Assembly (NCBI RefSeq): GCF_034627025.1
Contig: NZ_CP141050.1
Coordinates: 935,001 to 999,000, forward strand
DNA: 64,000 nt
Reading direction: 5' to 3'
Source: Microvirga lotononidis
GTDB lineage: Bacteria > Pseudomonadota > Alphaproteobacteria > Rhizobiales > Beijerinckiaceae
Part shown: piece by piece, positions 43,998-53,391 of the stretch
How positions within the stretch are numbered: position 1 is the stretch's first letter
How the letters are laid out: each line of letters begins with the position of its first letter
Translations under genes and position numbers: made by a program
The notes under the pieces: model-generated
The model's database searches: none
Seen by the model: only the letters and a program-made list of their open reading frames with translations
Told to the model about the DNA's origin: nothing

Positions 43998-44540
43998 ATG
44001 GGTGATCGGCTGACGAAGCTGGACTGGTTGAAGCACGGCCTGCGGACGCTGGCGAATGACGGGCCGGGAGGGTTGAAGGTTGGCCCCATGGCCGCCAAGC
44101 TCAATGTGTCGCGCGGCAGCTTCTATTGGCATTTCCAGGACATCGAGGACTTCCGCTCCGAGCTTCTGCAGCACTGGCAGGAAACCTCGACGGACCAGAT
44201 TATTGATGCTCTGGATGCAAGGCCAGGCGACCCGGACCGACTGAGAGATTTGTTGCATCAAGCCTTTGACCGGCAACCCAGGCTGGACCGCGCCATCCGA
44301 TCTTGGGCCGCCCACGACAAGTATGTTGCCGGCATTGTTGCGGCCGTCGACGAGCGGCGGATCGCCCGCGTCGCTCGCTTGCTGGTCGATGCTGGCATGG
44401 ACACCACACGCGCGGCCCATCGGGCCTTGTTTTTCTATTGGGCCTTTCTGGGGCAGGCGGCCGTCGTGGACCAGCGCCACACGTCGCTGCCGAAGGAGGC
44501 CTTGAACGATATCGCACATCTGTTCGGAGGCCCGGACTGA
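43998..44540 (+). CDS. TetR-family repressor
   Basis: 180 residues from ATG 43998. The N-terminal helix-turn-helix reads HGLRTLANDGPGGLKVGPMA, AAKLNVSRGSFYWHFQDIED. The C-terminal helical ligand domain includes RAIRSWAAHDKYVAGIVAAV and HRALFFYWAFLGQAAVVDQR. It should control its own gene and the divergent membrane protein. Frames to 43782 upstream are not part of it. Confidence 0.9.
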   Translation: MGDRLTKLDWLKHGLRTLANDGPGGLKVGPMAAKLNVSRGSFYWHFQDIEDFRSELLQHWQETSTDQIIDALDARPGDPDRLRDLLHQAFDRQPRLDRAIRSWAAHDKYVAGIVAAVDERRIARVARLLVDAGMDTTRAAHRALFFYWAFLGQAAVVDQRHTSLPKEALNDIAHLFGGPD

Positions 44541-44965
44541 GATTTGGCTCGGGAGCGTGGTCCATCTGCGGGTCACCCCTTGTGGCGCCCAGAGGAGTTC
44601 GCTGGAGGGGGTGAATAGGAGAGCATGAGGATCGGCGGCCGCCTGTAAGAGGAACTCTCCAAGAGGCTCCGGTCCAGCCCGGTGACGGCAGCGGAACAAC
44701 GATCAAGACGATGGGTGAACGTGACCACCCTGCCCTTCTAGCGGTTGTTCGCCCGACATGCTGGGTAGTGGACGGACAGGATGTGGCGTTCGTCGTATGC
44801 GAGGATCATTACGACGGACATCGGCCGGGCCGCTCGATTTCCGTCGGACCATCGTAGTTGAGCGGCAAGATGGCGACCCGGTCGTCATCCATGAGCACCA
44901 TTCTAGGCCGACAATCGAGGAGCGCTTCATCAAGCAGTAGGCAAACGGCTGCGGTTTGCACGGCT
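44541..44965. other. Intergenic stretch with a possible small broken gene
   Basis: From ATG 44711 the plus strand reads MGERDHPALLAVVRPTCWVV, then DGQDVAFVVCEDHYDG. A neighbouring frame ending at 44940 reads IVVERQDGDPVVIHEHHSRP. They may be parts of one small gene split by a frameshift; I cannot confirm it. Confidence 0.25.
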
Positions 44966-45325
44966 TTATTCACCTTCACTCACCCAGACGGGGGCAAAAG
45001 CGACATCACGAAGGCCGGCACTCCGAACTCCGTCGACGAGGCTGCTGGTGACATAGAGGGCCGAGGCCCGCCGCGGCAGTTTGAGATCTCAGCGGTTCCG
45101 ATGACTTTCTTCTTGAACACATGCCACTCGAAATCGAGGATATCACCATCATCGAAATAGACGATGCGCGACTTCTGCCTTTCGAGAGCGTCGAGGACGC
45201 TGGTGACGTTGAGCAGCCAGACGTCCTCGCCCTTCAGCGGCAGAAGCCGCCCGTACCGCGTCAGCACCGGCGCGAGCGCTTCTATGCCATGCTCGGTGAT
45301 CAGCTTCCTGATCGGCTGGAAGAGC
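44966..45325 (-). pseudogene. Imm11/DUF1629-like immunity protein relic
   Basis: Reads APVLTRYGRLLPLKGEDVWL, LNVTSVLDALERQKSRIVYF and VFKKKVIGTAEI. After a frameshift near 45085 it reads KLPRRASALYVTSSLVDGVR to a stop at 44966. The WLLNVTxVLDALD and VTxxxVDxVRxAGL blocks are like Imm11/DUF1629 proteins, which can be immunity proteins of polymorphic toxins. The N-terminal third is missing and the frame merges with the broken GGDEF gene. Confidence 0.5.
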
Positions 45326-46086
45326 CTCCCTGGCCCGAGCCGACAGCTCGATTCGGCTCCGGCCCGAACGCTTGGCGAGGTACAGTGCCTCGTCGGCCTC
45401 CGAGTACAGTCGCTCGAACGGCTCTGGCTGATTCCGATGGCAACGCCGGCTGCCATCGTGATCCGGACCGCGCCGCCGGGCGTGATGAACGGCGTCGTCT
45501 CGATCGCCCGCAACAGGTCACGGAGTGCAGCGATGATCTGATCGAGCGAGACGTTCGAGGAAATCAGCGCGAACTCTTCCCCACCGAGGCATCCCGCCAG
45601 CCCATAGCTGGCCAGACGTTGGGTCATGATCCTGCCAACCGCCTGAAGGACGGCGTCGCCAGCGCGGTGGCCATAGGTGTCGTTCACCGCCTTGAAGCGG
45701 TCGATGTCCGCGATGACCAACACCATCGTCTGCGAGGTTCGGGCTTCGCTTGCCTCCATCAGGGCGCGCCGGTTCGGCAGCCCGGTGAGCGGATCCGTGC
45801 GGCTGAGATCCTCCAAGGCGTCCTTGGCACGCTGCCGTTCCCACCGCGCGCGAGCGAACATCGTAGCGACCGGCGTCGCGATCTCGGTCACGGCGACCAC
45901 CGTCACGGCCCACGACCTGAAGGCGCCGGTCCAACTGGTGAAGAACAGGAGTTGTTGGGCAACATCGATCGCAAGGGCTGCAGCAAGGCCGAACACGGTC
46001 ACGAAGACGACGTAGCGGACGAGGGCGCGCCTGCTGGCAATCGTCGGCCTCGTCAGACGGGTCAGGAAGGTTCGGACAGGAAGCAT
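45326..46086 (-). pseudogene. GGDEF diguanylate cyclase gene with a frameshift near its end
   Basis: N-terminal membrane segments (ALVRYVVFVTVFGLAAALAI, WAVTVVAVTEIATPVATMFA) precede a GGDEF domain with DPLTGLPNRRALMEASEART and an intact GGEEF motif (CLGGEEFALIS). After GVAIGISQS, near 45420, the normal ending is found only after a one-base shift: FERLYSEADEALYLAKRSG. The predicted product therefore ends in unrelated residues and then the Imm11 relic. The active site itself is unbroken, so a partly active protein is possible. Confidence 0.7.
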
Positions 46087-46250
46087 CGGTCTTCCCGGCT
46101 CCGTTCACGCCGTTACCCCTGATGCACGTCGCCTCGTGAAGCGGCTGAGCATGCTCCCGTGCTTGAGAACCAGACGCTGCGACAATTCTGCACCCGCCGG
46201 GCTGTAGCAGCCTTTGACACAGAACGGCCGGTATGGCCATGGTTTGTTCC

Positions 46251-46487
46251 ATGCCGATTCGCAAATCCATGAACGTCTCGCTCACCCCCGAACTCGAACG
46301 CTTCGTCGCCGGGCGCGTCGCCTCGGGGCGCTATCAGAACAACAGCGAGGTCGTCCGCGCTGCCTTGAGGCTGCTGCAGGTCCAAGAGAGTAAGGACGTC
46401 CTCGGGATCGACGGAGCTGACCCGCAACCGCAACCATCTGAAGCTCCGTCATCCATGACCCCCAATGCCGACCCGTTTGCTTCGTAA
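46251..46487 (+). CDS. ParD-type antitoxin without a toxin partner
   Basis: 78 residues from ATG 46251: MPIRKSMNVSLTPELERFVA, then GRVASGRYQNNSEVVRAALR and LLQVQESKDVLGIDGADPQP. A standard ribbon-helix-helix ParD N-terminus and an acidic tail. No parE follows; instead the HWE kinase starts 22 bases before its stop. The tail after VQESKDVL is longer and more Pro/Ser-rich than usual. Either an orphan antitoxin or a DNA-binding protein recruited to the kinase operon. Confidence 0.75.
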   Translation: MPIRKSMNVSLTPELERFVAGRVASGRYQNNSEVVRAALRLLQVQESKDVLGIDGADPQPQPSEAPSSMTPNADPFAS

Positions 46488-48249
46488 GCTTCTCCAGTCG
46501 GACCGCGAGCGCTTCCTCGAGAGCCTGCTCGAGAGCGCGACCGACTACGCCATCATCACCCTCGATCTCGGCGGGCGGATTACCGCGTGGAACAGAGGGG
46601 CCGAGCAGGTGCTGCGCTGGTCTGAGGCCGAGGTGCTGGGGCAGAACGCCAGCCTGTTCTTCACGCCTGAGGATCGGGACGCAGGTGCTCCGGCCAAGGA
46701 GATGGAGATCGCGCGCGATTATGGCCGGGCCTCTGATGAGCGCTGGCATGTCAAGAAGGGCGGCGAGCGCTTCTGGGCCAATGGCTCCCTGATGCCACTC
46801 GTCGACGAGGCGAGTGACACGATCGAAGGCTACCTCAAGATCCTGCGCGACCGCACGGAGCAGCGGCTGGCCGAGGAGAAGACCCGCCAGAGCGAAGCCT
46901 TCCTGCGCGGCGTGCTGGAAAGCTCAGGCGACTGCATCAAAGTCCTCGACCTTGAGGGGCGGATCGAGTTCATGAACGCGGGTGGCTTGCGGGGCATGGA
47001 GGTGGAAGACCTCTCCGCGATCCTCGGCCGTCCGTGGGCAAGCCTCTGGGAGGATGACGGCACTGCCGCGGCTGAGGAGGCTATGGCGGCGGCCAAGGCT
47101 GGAGGTGCCGGGCGGTTCACCGGCTTGGCTAAGACCCTGAAGGGCTCGCCGCGCTGGTGGGACGTGCAGGTGACGCCGATCGCGGGCTCCGACGGCCGGC
47201 CGGACAGGCTGCTGGCGATCTCGCGCGACGCGACGGATCGCAGGCAGGCTGAAGCCGCCTTGCGCGAGACGGTCGAGCGCTACAGTCTCGTCACCCGCGC
47301 CACCAACGACGCGATCTGGGACTGGGACTTGGTCCATAACCACGTCCAGTGGAATGAGGCCCTCTACACAGCGTACGGCTACAACCCGCACGAGATCGAG
47401 CCGACCGGCGAGTGGTGGATCGCCCAGATCCATCCCGATGACCTTCAAGAGGTGGAGAACCACATCCGTGCCGTGATCGCCGGCAATGGGGATGAATGGA
47501 GCCACGAGTATCGCTTTCGGTGTGCCTCCGGGCACTACGCGACGGTCCTCGACCGCGGCTATATGGTGCGGGACGCAGCCGGCCAGCCCATTCGTATGAT
47601 CAGCGCGATGCTCGACATCACCCGCCGCAAGCGGGCGGAGCAGGAGCTCGAGGTGGTCCATCACGAGCTTGGCCATCGGCTCAAGAATGTGCTGACCATG
47701 GTCCAGGCGATCGCCTCCCATACCCTGCGCAACTCCCCCTCCATGGATGTGGCTCGTGAAGCCTTGGCGGCGCGGCTGGTCGCGCTGGGCAAGGCCCAGG
47801 ATCTCCTCATCAGCAAGAGTGCGGAGGAGGCCGAGATCGGGGCGCTGGTCCACAGCGTGCTCGAGGCTCACCGTGCCTCCGAGCCGGAGCGATTGCGCAT
47901 CCGGGGCCCACGCGTGCGCCTCAGCCCGCAGGCGGCCTTGTCCCTGGCGCTCATCCTGCACGAGCTCGCCACCAATGCGGTCAAGTACGGTGCTCTGTCC
48001 AACGAGCACGGCTACGTCGACCTGGTCTGGACCGTGACGGAGGAAATGCCAGCCTGCCTGGCCTTGCGCTGGTCGGAACATGATGGTCCGCGCGTGCTCG
48101 AACCCAAGCGCAAGGGCTTCGGCTCGCGGCTGATCACGCGCGGCCTGCCGGGCGACATCGGCGGCGACGTCAAGCTCAGTTATGAACCGGCCGGCGTGGT
48201 GTGCACCATCACGGCTCCGCTCGACAGCCTGGCCGCTTCCGCCGTCTGA
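46465..48249 (+). CDS. HWE-family histidine kinase with three PAS domains
   Basis: 594 residues. PAS1 about 15-130 (ATDYAIITLDLGGRITAWNR), PAS2 about 145-260 (DCIKVLDLEGRIEFMNAGGL) and PAS3 about 270-390 (NDAIWDWDLVHNHVQWNEAL). The HWE dimerisation region follows with the phosphohistidine in VVHHELGHRLKNVLTMVQAI. The ATPase region has LSLALILHELATNAVKYGAL and the LRWSEHDGP motif that gives the family its WxE. No membrane segment, so a cytosolic sensor. A receiver follows 45 bases downstream. HWE kinases of this type phosphorylate PhyR or single-domain receivers in the general stress response. Confidence 0.92.
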   Translation: MPTRLLRKLLQSDRERFLESLLESATDYAIITLDLGGRITAWNRGAEQVLRWSEAEVLGQNASLFFTPEDRDAGAPAKEMEIARDYGRASDERWHVKKGGERFWANGSLMPLVDEASDTIEGYLKILRDRTEQRLAEEKTRQSEAFLRGVLESSGDCIKVLDLEGRIEFMNAGGLRGMEVEDLSAILGRPWASLWEDDGTAAAEEAMAAAKAGGAGRFTGLAKTLKGSPRWWDVQVTPIAGSDGRPDRLLAISRDATDRRQAEAALRETVERYSLVTRATNDAIWDWDLVHNHVQWNEALYTAYGYNPHEIEPTGEWWIAQIHPDDLQEVENHIRAVIAGNGDEWSHEYRFRCASGHYATVLDRGYMVRDAAGQPIRMISAMLDITRRKRAEQELEVVHHELGHRLKNVLTMVQAIASHTLRNSPSMDVAREALAARLVALGKAQDLLISKSAEEAEIGALVHSVLEAHRASEPERLRIRGPRVRLSPQAALSLALILHELATNAVKYGALSNEHGYVDLVWTVTEEMPACLALRWSEHDGPRVLEPKRKGFGSRLITRGLPGDIGGDVKLSYEPAGVVCTITAPLDSLAASAV

Positions 48250-48294
48250 GGGATCGCCGCATGAGCCAGGAACCTTCTCCCAGAGGAGAGCTTT

Positions 48295-48660
48295 GTGCCT
48301 ATCATGTCCGAGACTGATTCCGCTCCCCGCTACGTCCTTGTCGTCGAGGACGAACCGATGATCCGCATGAACGCGGTCGACATACTGGAGGAGGCTGGCA
48401 ACGCCGATGCGGCGCTCAGGCTTCTGGAAGCCCGAGCCCACGAGATCGCGGCTCTGTTCACCGACATTCCTATGCCAGGTTCGATGGACGGCATGGCCTT
48501 GGTCGCGTTGGTCGCTGAGCGTTGGCCTGACATCCGGCCCTTCGTCACGTCCGGCCACACGACATTCCGGGACGCCGACATCCCCGACCATGGCTGCTTC
48601 CTGGCCAAGCCTTACCGGTCGGCCCAGCTCACTGCGATTGTCGGCAAAGCGTTTGGATGA
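48295..48660 (+). CDS. Single-domain response regulator partner of the HWE kinase
   Basis: 121 residues. GTG 48295 is well placed after AGAGGAGAG; ATG 48304 is the alternative. Receiver motifs intact: RYVLVVEDEPMIRMNAVDIL, AALFTDIPMPGSMDG (phospho-Asp) and CFLAKPYRSAQL (Lys). No output domain. Sits directly after the HWE kinase, so it is probably its phosphoacceptor. Confidence 0.88.
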   Translation: MPIMSETDSAPRYVLVVEDEPMIRMNAVDILEEAGNADAALRLLEARAHEIAALFTDIPMPGSMDGMALVALVAERWPDIRPFVTSGHTTFRDADIPDHGCFLAKPYRSAQLTAIVGKAFG

Positions 48661-48691
48661 GCGCACGCCAGAGCCCGATTGCGGACCGCCC

Positions 48692-48892
48692 CTATGCGTC
48701 GTTAGCCAGAAATGACCGCCGGTCGGCCTCACTGAGTTTCGCGATCAGGGGGAGGAACCGCTTGGGCGGGGGTTCCTTCAGATAGCTCTTGTAGAGCTTG
48801 CGCAACGCGATCCCCAACATACGGATACTCTCGCGCTGCGAGAACGTCAGCGCTGCAGGGACGGGACTGCCACGGCTATCTGTATCAGACAT
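48692..48892 (-). CDS. NepR-like anti-sigma factor paralogue
   Basis: 66 residues from ATG 48892. The C-terminal part, RMLGIALRKLYKSYLKEPPP then KRFLPLIAKLSEADRRSFLA, matches NepR: a first helix LGxxLRxxY, a proline-rich turn EPPPxRF and a second helix. It converges on the HWE kinase/receiver pair, as in classical PhyR-NepR-EcfG neighbourhoods, but there is no EcfG or PhyR here. Confidence 0.65.
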   Translation of the reverse strand: MSDTDSRGSPVPAALTFSQRESIRMLGIALRKLYKSYLKEPPPKRFLPLIAKLSEADRRSFLANDA

Positions 48893-48933
48893 GGACGTCT
48901 CGCCCCCAATCCCGCTCAGGTTCATAGGAGGCG

Positions 48934-48959
48934 AACACGCACCGGCGCGAACAGGTTCC
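48934..48959 (-). promoter_or_regulatory. Possible EcfG-type promoter of the NepR-like gene
   Basis: On the minus strand GGAACC, 16 bases, TGTT. The EcfG consensus is GGAAC, 16-17 bases, CGTT; one -10 base differs. It lies about 42 bases before the ATG of the NepR-like gene, where autoregulation would be expected. Suggestive only. Confidence 0.35.
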
Positions 48960-49120
48960 CATTGCGTGACCTGTGCCAGTCCAAGCGTCCAATTTCAAAC
49001 CCCCATCACCGTCACTCCATCCGATGAACGATCCCGCCGAGATCTGGGAATAGACGGATGCGGTGCCTTCATTCGCGTCGCGCCCCGGGCCTTTCGCTGA
49101 TCCGCCCCGCTGTGCCATAG

Positions 49121-49336
49121 ATGCCCGTCATGCAAGAGCCCGACCCCAGACAACGGACGAAACTCCTCAAGCTCGGAACGCGGCAGTGCCGCTTCATCGT
49201 CTCGGAGGACCTGCGCAGCGCCGTGTGCTGCGGCACCCCGACACCCGAAGGATCGAGCTGGTGCGACTGGCACCGAAGGCTCGTCTACGTTCCGGCACAA
49301 CCCCTGAAGATCCGGCGCGAGGCGCTGGTGTCATGA
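49121..49336 (+). CDS. Short GcrA-like zinc-ribbon C-terminal domain protein
   Basis: 71 residues. CRFIVSEDLRSAVCCGTPTP, EGSSWCDWHRRLVYVP: four cysteines and a histidine spaced like the C-terminal zinc domain of GcrA proteins (CxW...FCGxP...YCxxH...Y). The N-terminal DNA-binding part of GcrA is missing. A fragment, or a short member. Start ATG 49121 or 49130. Confidence 0.5.
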   Translation: MPVMQEPDPRQRTKLLKLGTRQCRFIVSEDLRSAVCCGTPTPEGSSWCDWHRRLVYVPAQPLKIRREALVS

Positions 49337-49448
49337 GCCGGACGGGCCGCCTGATTCCGGCCCGGAGCGCGCAAGTGACAGTTTATGCGCTGTCCCCTTA
49401 AAAGTCCTGCTCCCTCCTGCAAGTGCCCGCTCAATCAGATCACTCGCC

Positions 49449-50255
49449 TCAGCCTTTCAGGAGTGTGCTCCTGACGACATCCCAGACCTCGCGGTTCTGG
49501 CCGATGAGCAGGCCGGGCCGCTGATCCGATGGCCGGTACTCGGATCCATCGAGGCGGGCGACATGCCCTCCAGCTTCCTCGACGAGGAAGGCCCCTGGCG
49601 CGTGGTCCCACGGCAGAAGCCGCCAGAACATCAGGAAGTTCTGCATCCCTTGGATGATCGACGGATAGTCCACGCCAGCGCATTTGGCTCCGGGCAGCAC
49701 CTCAGCGAGCCCGGGCGATCCCGCCGCCACCTGCTCCTTGAGCTCCTCAGGCAGGAACCGCGTGAGTACGGAGCCGCGGCATTCAGAGGCGGTCAGAGAT
49801 GCCGTCGACGCACGAACCCGGACGCCGTCGATGAAGGCTCCATCGCCGCGGGAAGCCACCGACAGTTGACCGCTGACCGGGTCCAGGAGCCACGAGGCCG
49901 TCGTCTGCCCATCCTGCAGGAGCGCGACCATGATGGAGAAGGCAGACGAGCCGGCCACGAAGTTGGCGGTGCCGTCGAGCGGGTCGACCAGCCAGACTAG
50001 GCCTTCGTCGAGCCCGTCCATCAGCGACAGATTCGTCGCGACGGCTTCCTCTCCGACGACGCGTGAGCCGGGCAGGAGCGCCGCCAACCTGGGGCTGATG
50101 ATCTGCTCGGCCTCCCTGTCAGAGACCGTGACGACCTCGCCGGGCGTCTTCTCCTCGACGTCGCCCGCCAGCAGCTTCCGATAGCGCGGCAGGATAGCCT
50201 CGGCAGCGGCCTGGCGCAGGATCGTCGCCACCTCGTCCATCACGTTCGAGCGCAT
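49449..50255 (-). CDS. Inositol monophosphatase family protein
   Basis: 268 residues. The magnesium and active-site motifs of the family are all present: VVGEEA, LVDPLDGTANFVAGSSAF, and WDHAPGAFLVEEAGGHVARL. These enzymes remove phosphate from inositol phosphates, histidinol phosphate, or PAP (CysQ). No neighbour fixes the substrate. A metallophosphoesterase gene lies 40 bases upstream on the same strand, so the two may be one operon. Confidence 0.9.
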   Translation of the reverse strand: MRSNVMDEVATILRQAAAEAILPRYRKLLAGDVEEKTPGEVVTVSDREAEQIISPRLAALLPGSRVVGEEAVATNLSLMDGLDEGLVWLVDPLDGTANFVAGSSAFSIMVALLQDGQTTASWLLDPVSGQLSVASRGDGAFIDGVRVRASTASLTASECRGSVLTRFLPEELKEQVAAGSPGLAEVLPGAKCAGVDYPSIIQGMQNFLMFWRLLPWDHAPGAFLVEEAGGHVARLDGSEYRPSDQRPGLLIGQNREVWDVVRSTLLKG

Positions 50256-50295
50256 CGAAGTCTCCCCTTGGTGCCGTCATTGTCCCGGCGAACCC

Positions 50296-51654
50296 TTAGC
50301 CAATAGCAGCCGAAACCGTCAGCTCCGGTCCGGAGAAGGGCCGGTCCTTAATGCCATGCTGCCCATGCCCGATGCTCCACCGGTCCGGCCAGCGCAACGT
50401 CTCCAGCCCTGTCGCGGAGGCGGCTGCAAGCGAGGTCCATCGCTTATCACCCCAAGGCCGATACAGGACACCGCCCGGCCCCATGTCGGGGTTGATTGCG
50501 AGATGCAGGTCGAAGTGTTCGTCGGCTGGAAAGCTGGGACCGATCCAGTAGTGTGGACTCCGGCCCGGCTCGCGTCCCATGATCAGGGTCAGGGTCTGCC
50601 GCGGCCCCTGCAAGCCAATCCATACCGGGGCGATGCTTCCAGGAAAGAAGGCGGTTAGCAGCGTCTGCCTCGAGCTGACGGCTTCGGCTGCCGTGCGGCC
50701 CCGGAAGCGGAACTCGACCCTGCGGCCCGATTGTAGTCGTCCGGTGAGCGACGCAGGCCCCTCTCCTCTGGTGAGGTCCCGCCACCGTTCGTCGGGGAAC
50801 GGTGCCATCGGCCATGTCAATCGTTCCCGCGCGGTCCCGTCCGTATCGAGGACTTGATAGCGCAGTCCATGTTCGTCGAGGGCCGCCTGGACGCAGTGGA
50901 GATACTCGACGCCTTCAGGCATCCGGTGAGCCGTCCCGGCTCCTGCCGTGCAGATCTGGAGCACACCTCGGTGGACCTGCACGTCGAAGGCCAGGATGTG
51001 GCTGCATAGGTAAGCGAGCACGTCCGCCTCCACCAGGATGTCCCAGAGGCGGTTGGCGTGCTCGGGTCCGATCTCGCGCTGGTAGGGTCCGGAGAAGCCG
51101 TTGACCGGGTAGACGGGATGGTGGCCCAGAACGAGCTTGTGCTGGGCATCCGCATGCTGGCGCAGCACGCCTTCCAGCCACTCGGTCTCGACGTGGCCTT
51201 CGCCGCCCAACCCGGTCCAGAGGGTGTGAACGAAGACCAGCAGGAGGTCGCCGCGACGGACCCAGTAGGACAGCCCCTCCTGCCCCGGCGGCCCGTTCCG
51301 AGGCAGGTCGAGGATTTCCCGGAACACGTTCTCACTCATGGTGTCGTAGGCCGTGTGGTTGCCGGTGGTGTGCCAGAGCGGGATCGTCTGGCGGTCGAGC
51401 CAGCTCATCTCCTGGTCGAGCCAATGCCGCCACTGCGCCCGCAGCGCGTCGCCATCGGCCGTGAGGCCGATGATCTCGTCGCCCGGGAAGAGGATGAACT
51501 CCGGCTGCGGCCGCAGCCGCTGGATCACCGCGTTGACCGAGGCGAAGGTCGTCTCATGAGTGGCCCCAGGAACACCGGAGCAGGCGTCGCCGTACAGGAC
51601 GAACTGGTGGCCTGGCGTACGCGGCAGGAAAGCCGCGATGTCATCTTGGGGCAT
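50296..51654 (-). CDS. Metallophosphoesterase with C-terminal beta-sandwich
   Basis: 452 residues from ATG 51654 (MPQDDIAAFLPRTPGHQFVL). Calcineurin-like motifs: LYGDACSG, ILFPGDEI, HTTGNHTAYD, and KLVLGHHPVYPVNG. The last metal motif, usually GHxH, is SHILAFD, so one ligand is changed. The C-terminal 170 residues look like a LamG/concanavalin-type beta-sandwich (DEHFDLHLAINPDMGPGGVL, YRPWGDKRW). No signal peptide seen. The longer frame to 51759 includes unrelated residues. Confidence 0.8.
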   Translation of the reverse strand: MPQDDIAAFLPRTPGHQFVLYGDACSGVPGATHETTFASVNAVIQRLRPQPEFILFPGDEIIGLTADGDALRAQWRHWLDQEMSWLDRQTIPLWHTTGNHTAYDTMSENVFREILDLPRNGPPGQEGLSYWVRRGDLLLVFVHTLWTGLGGEGHVETEWLEGVLRQHADAQHKLVLGHHPVYPVNGFSGPYQREIGPEHANRLWDILVEADVLAYLCSHILAFDVQVHRGVLQICTAGAGTAHRMPEGVEYLHCVQAALDEHGLRYQVLDTDGTARERLTWPMAPFPDERWRDLTRGEGPASLTGRLQSGRRVEFRFRGRTAAEAVSSRQTLLTAFFPGSIAPVWIGLQGPRQTLTLIMGREPGRSPHYWIGPSFPADEHFDLHLAINPDMGPGGVLYRPWGDKRWTSLAAASATGLETLRWPDRWSIGHGQHGIKDRPFSGPELTVSAAIG

Positions 51655-51782
51655 TTCCGCTCCAGTCCAGGAAAGAAGAAGTTGGAAATGCCTTGCCTTC
51701 GACGATTTGAGAACTGTCGCACCAGGCTCGGAATTGTAGCTCCCCGGCAAATTCCACATCAGTGGCTGGGCGGACCGACGGG

Positions 51783-52038
51783 ATGCGGCTGTATCAAGCT
51801 ATTGCTGTGGCAAAAAATGCCACAGCTAAGTCGAGTACTCGACGGACAAGCGGGACATTCTCTGACATGGTGCCACCCTGCACACTGTGGACCTGAACAA
51901 GGACGGCGTCGAGACCATCCTGGCCGCGGTATGGGATACCAATGCAACATGGGATTATTCCGGGCCTGGTGCCCTTCGACGGCAAAGTAGGATCTGATGT
52001 AATTAGGCCCAAACTGGAAGCCAACGGAGAGTATCCTC
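51783..52038 (+). ncRNA. Candidate bridge RNA region of the second IS110 element
   Basis: For IS110-subgroup elements the guide RNA is made from the region before the transposase. These 256 bases have no gene and end at the IS110 ATG. Part of the region (51895-51980) still reads like a coding relic (DLNKDGVETILAAVWD), so the true left end of the IS may lie further right. Prediction only. Confidence 0.3.
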
Positions 52039-53070
52039 ATGAAGCAGTATGTCGGGTTGGATGTATCGCTGGAGCAGACAGCCGTCTGCATTGTCGACGA
52101 GCAAGGAAAGGCGCTCTGGCGTGGCAAATGCGCCTCGACGCCCGAGGCCATTGCTGCAGTCGTTAAAGCGAGAGCCACGCATGTCGAGCGCATTGGCCTG
52201 GAAAGCGGCCCACTGTCGACCTGGCACTGGCATGAGTTGAAGAAGCGCGGCTTGCCTGTGATTTGCCTGGATGCGCGCCATGCGAAGGCGGCGCTGTCGC
52301 TGCAGGTGAACAAGACCGATCCCAATGATGCGCTGGGGCTGGCGCAGATCGTGCGCACGGGCTGGTACCGGGAGGTCACCGTCAAGAGCCTGGATAGCCA
52401 GGTGATCCGCAGCTTCCTCAGCTCACGCGCTCGCTTGGTGGAGGTGCGCGTGGACCTGATCAACCAGATCCGAGGCATGCTCAAGCCCTTTGGTCTGGTT
52501 GCTGGCAAGGGAGGCCGTCAGCCCTTCATCGACCGTGTGCGCGAACTGGTGGCCGATGGGCCGCTGAAGGATGCGGTTGAGGCACTCCTGAGCGCCTTGC
52601 AGGAGGTCAGCCGACAAATCGGCATCCTCTCCCGTCGCCTCATGGGGCTGGCGCGCCAGGATCAGGCGGCTCGCCGCCTGATGACGGCTCCCGGTGTCGG
52701 CTCTCTGGTTGCGTTGGCTTATATCAGTGTCATCGACACACCAGACCGATTCTCGAGCTCGTCCAGCGTAGGGGCTTACCTTGGCCTGACCCCACGACGG
52801 TACCAGTCGGGCGAGATCGACCGAAGCGGTCGGATCTCCAAGTGCGGCGATCCGTTGCTGCGCACGTATCTGTTTGAAGCGGCCGGGATCCTGCTGAACC
52901 GGGTCTCGCGCTGGTCTGCGCTGAAAGCCTGGGGCACCCGGCTCGCCAAGAAGGTGGGCGGCAAGAAGGCGACCGTCGCGGTCGCGCGTAAGCTGGCGGT
53001 GCTCCTGCACCGGATGTGGCGTGACAACACGGACTTCCGGTGGGCGCGCCAGGAAGAGCAGCCCGCATGA
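52039..53070 (+). CDS. IS110-family transposase
   Basis: 343 residues, intact. DEDD residues in QYVGLDVSLEQTAVCI (D), ERIGLESGPLSTWHWH (E) and VNKTDPNDALGLAQI (two D). C-terminal domain with RRLMTAPGVGSLVALAYISV and VGAYLGLTPRRYQSGEIDRS. A different lineage from the 15411 transposase (about 30% at a glance). ATG 52039 follows GGAGAGTATCCTC. Confidence 0.95.
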   Translation: MKQYVGLDVSLEQTAVCIVDEQGKALWRGKCASTPEAIAAVVKARATHVERIGLESGPLSTWHWHELKKRGLPVICLDARHAKAALSLQVNKTDPNDALGLAQIVRTGWYREVTVKSLDSQVIRSFLSSRARLVEVRVDLINQIRGMLKPFGLVAGKGGRQPFIDRVRELVADGPLKDAVEALLSALQEVSRQIGILSRRLMGLARQDQAARRLMTAPGVGSLVALAYISVIDTPDRFSSSSSVGAYLGLTPRRYQSGEIDRSGRISKCGDPLLRTYLFEAAGILLNRVSRWSALKAWGTRLAKKVGGKKATVAVARKLAVLLHRMWRDNTDFRWARQEEQPA

Positions 53071-53391
53071 GATAGCCGCCTCAAGAGATCCGCCAGATCT
53101 GGCGGTACGATGTCCCTTGTCGGGACGAGGCAGCAGCCATCGCGTGGGCACCGTTGCGGCCTGAAACCTAAACCTCAGGGAGCAGATTGACCGCGTATGC
53201 AACATGGCGAGGCTGAGGCTTCCGATCCCATCATGCGGCAGCCAATGCTGACCGCGGAGAGAACCATGACCCGACAGGTGATATCAGCCGATCTGACGGA
53301 AAGGGCCATTCAAAGGGCTTGACCAGAATCCCCGGAATAAGAGAACATCCTTCCCCGTCACCCCGGGGTCGACCCCTCTGTGGCCCGGCTT

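Noticed and set aside
43929..44699. Extension of the minus-strand membrane gene to 44699
   Set aside because: The extra residues are antisense to tetR; the family-like part starts at 43922.
46924..48732. 602-codon minus-strand frame
   Set aside because: Antisense to the HWE kinase and receiver genes; a GC-skew artefact.
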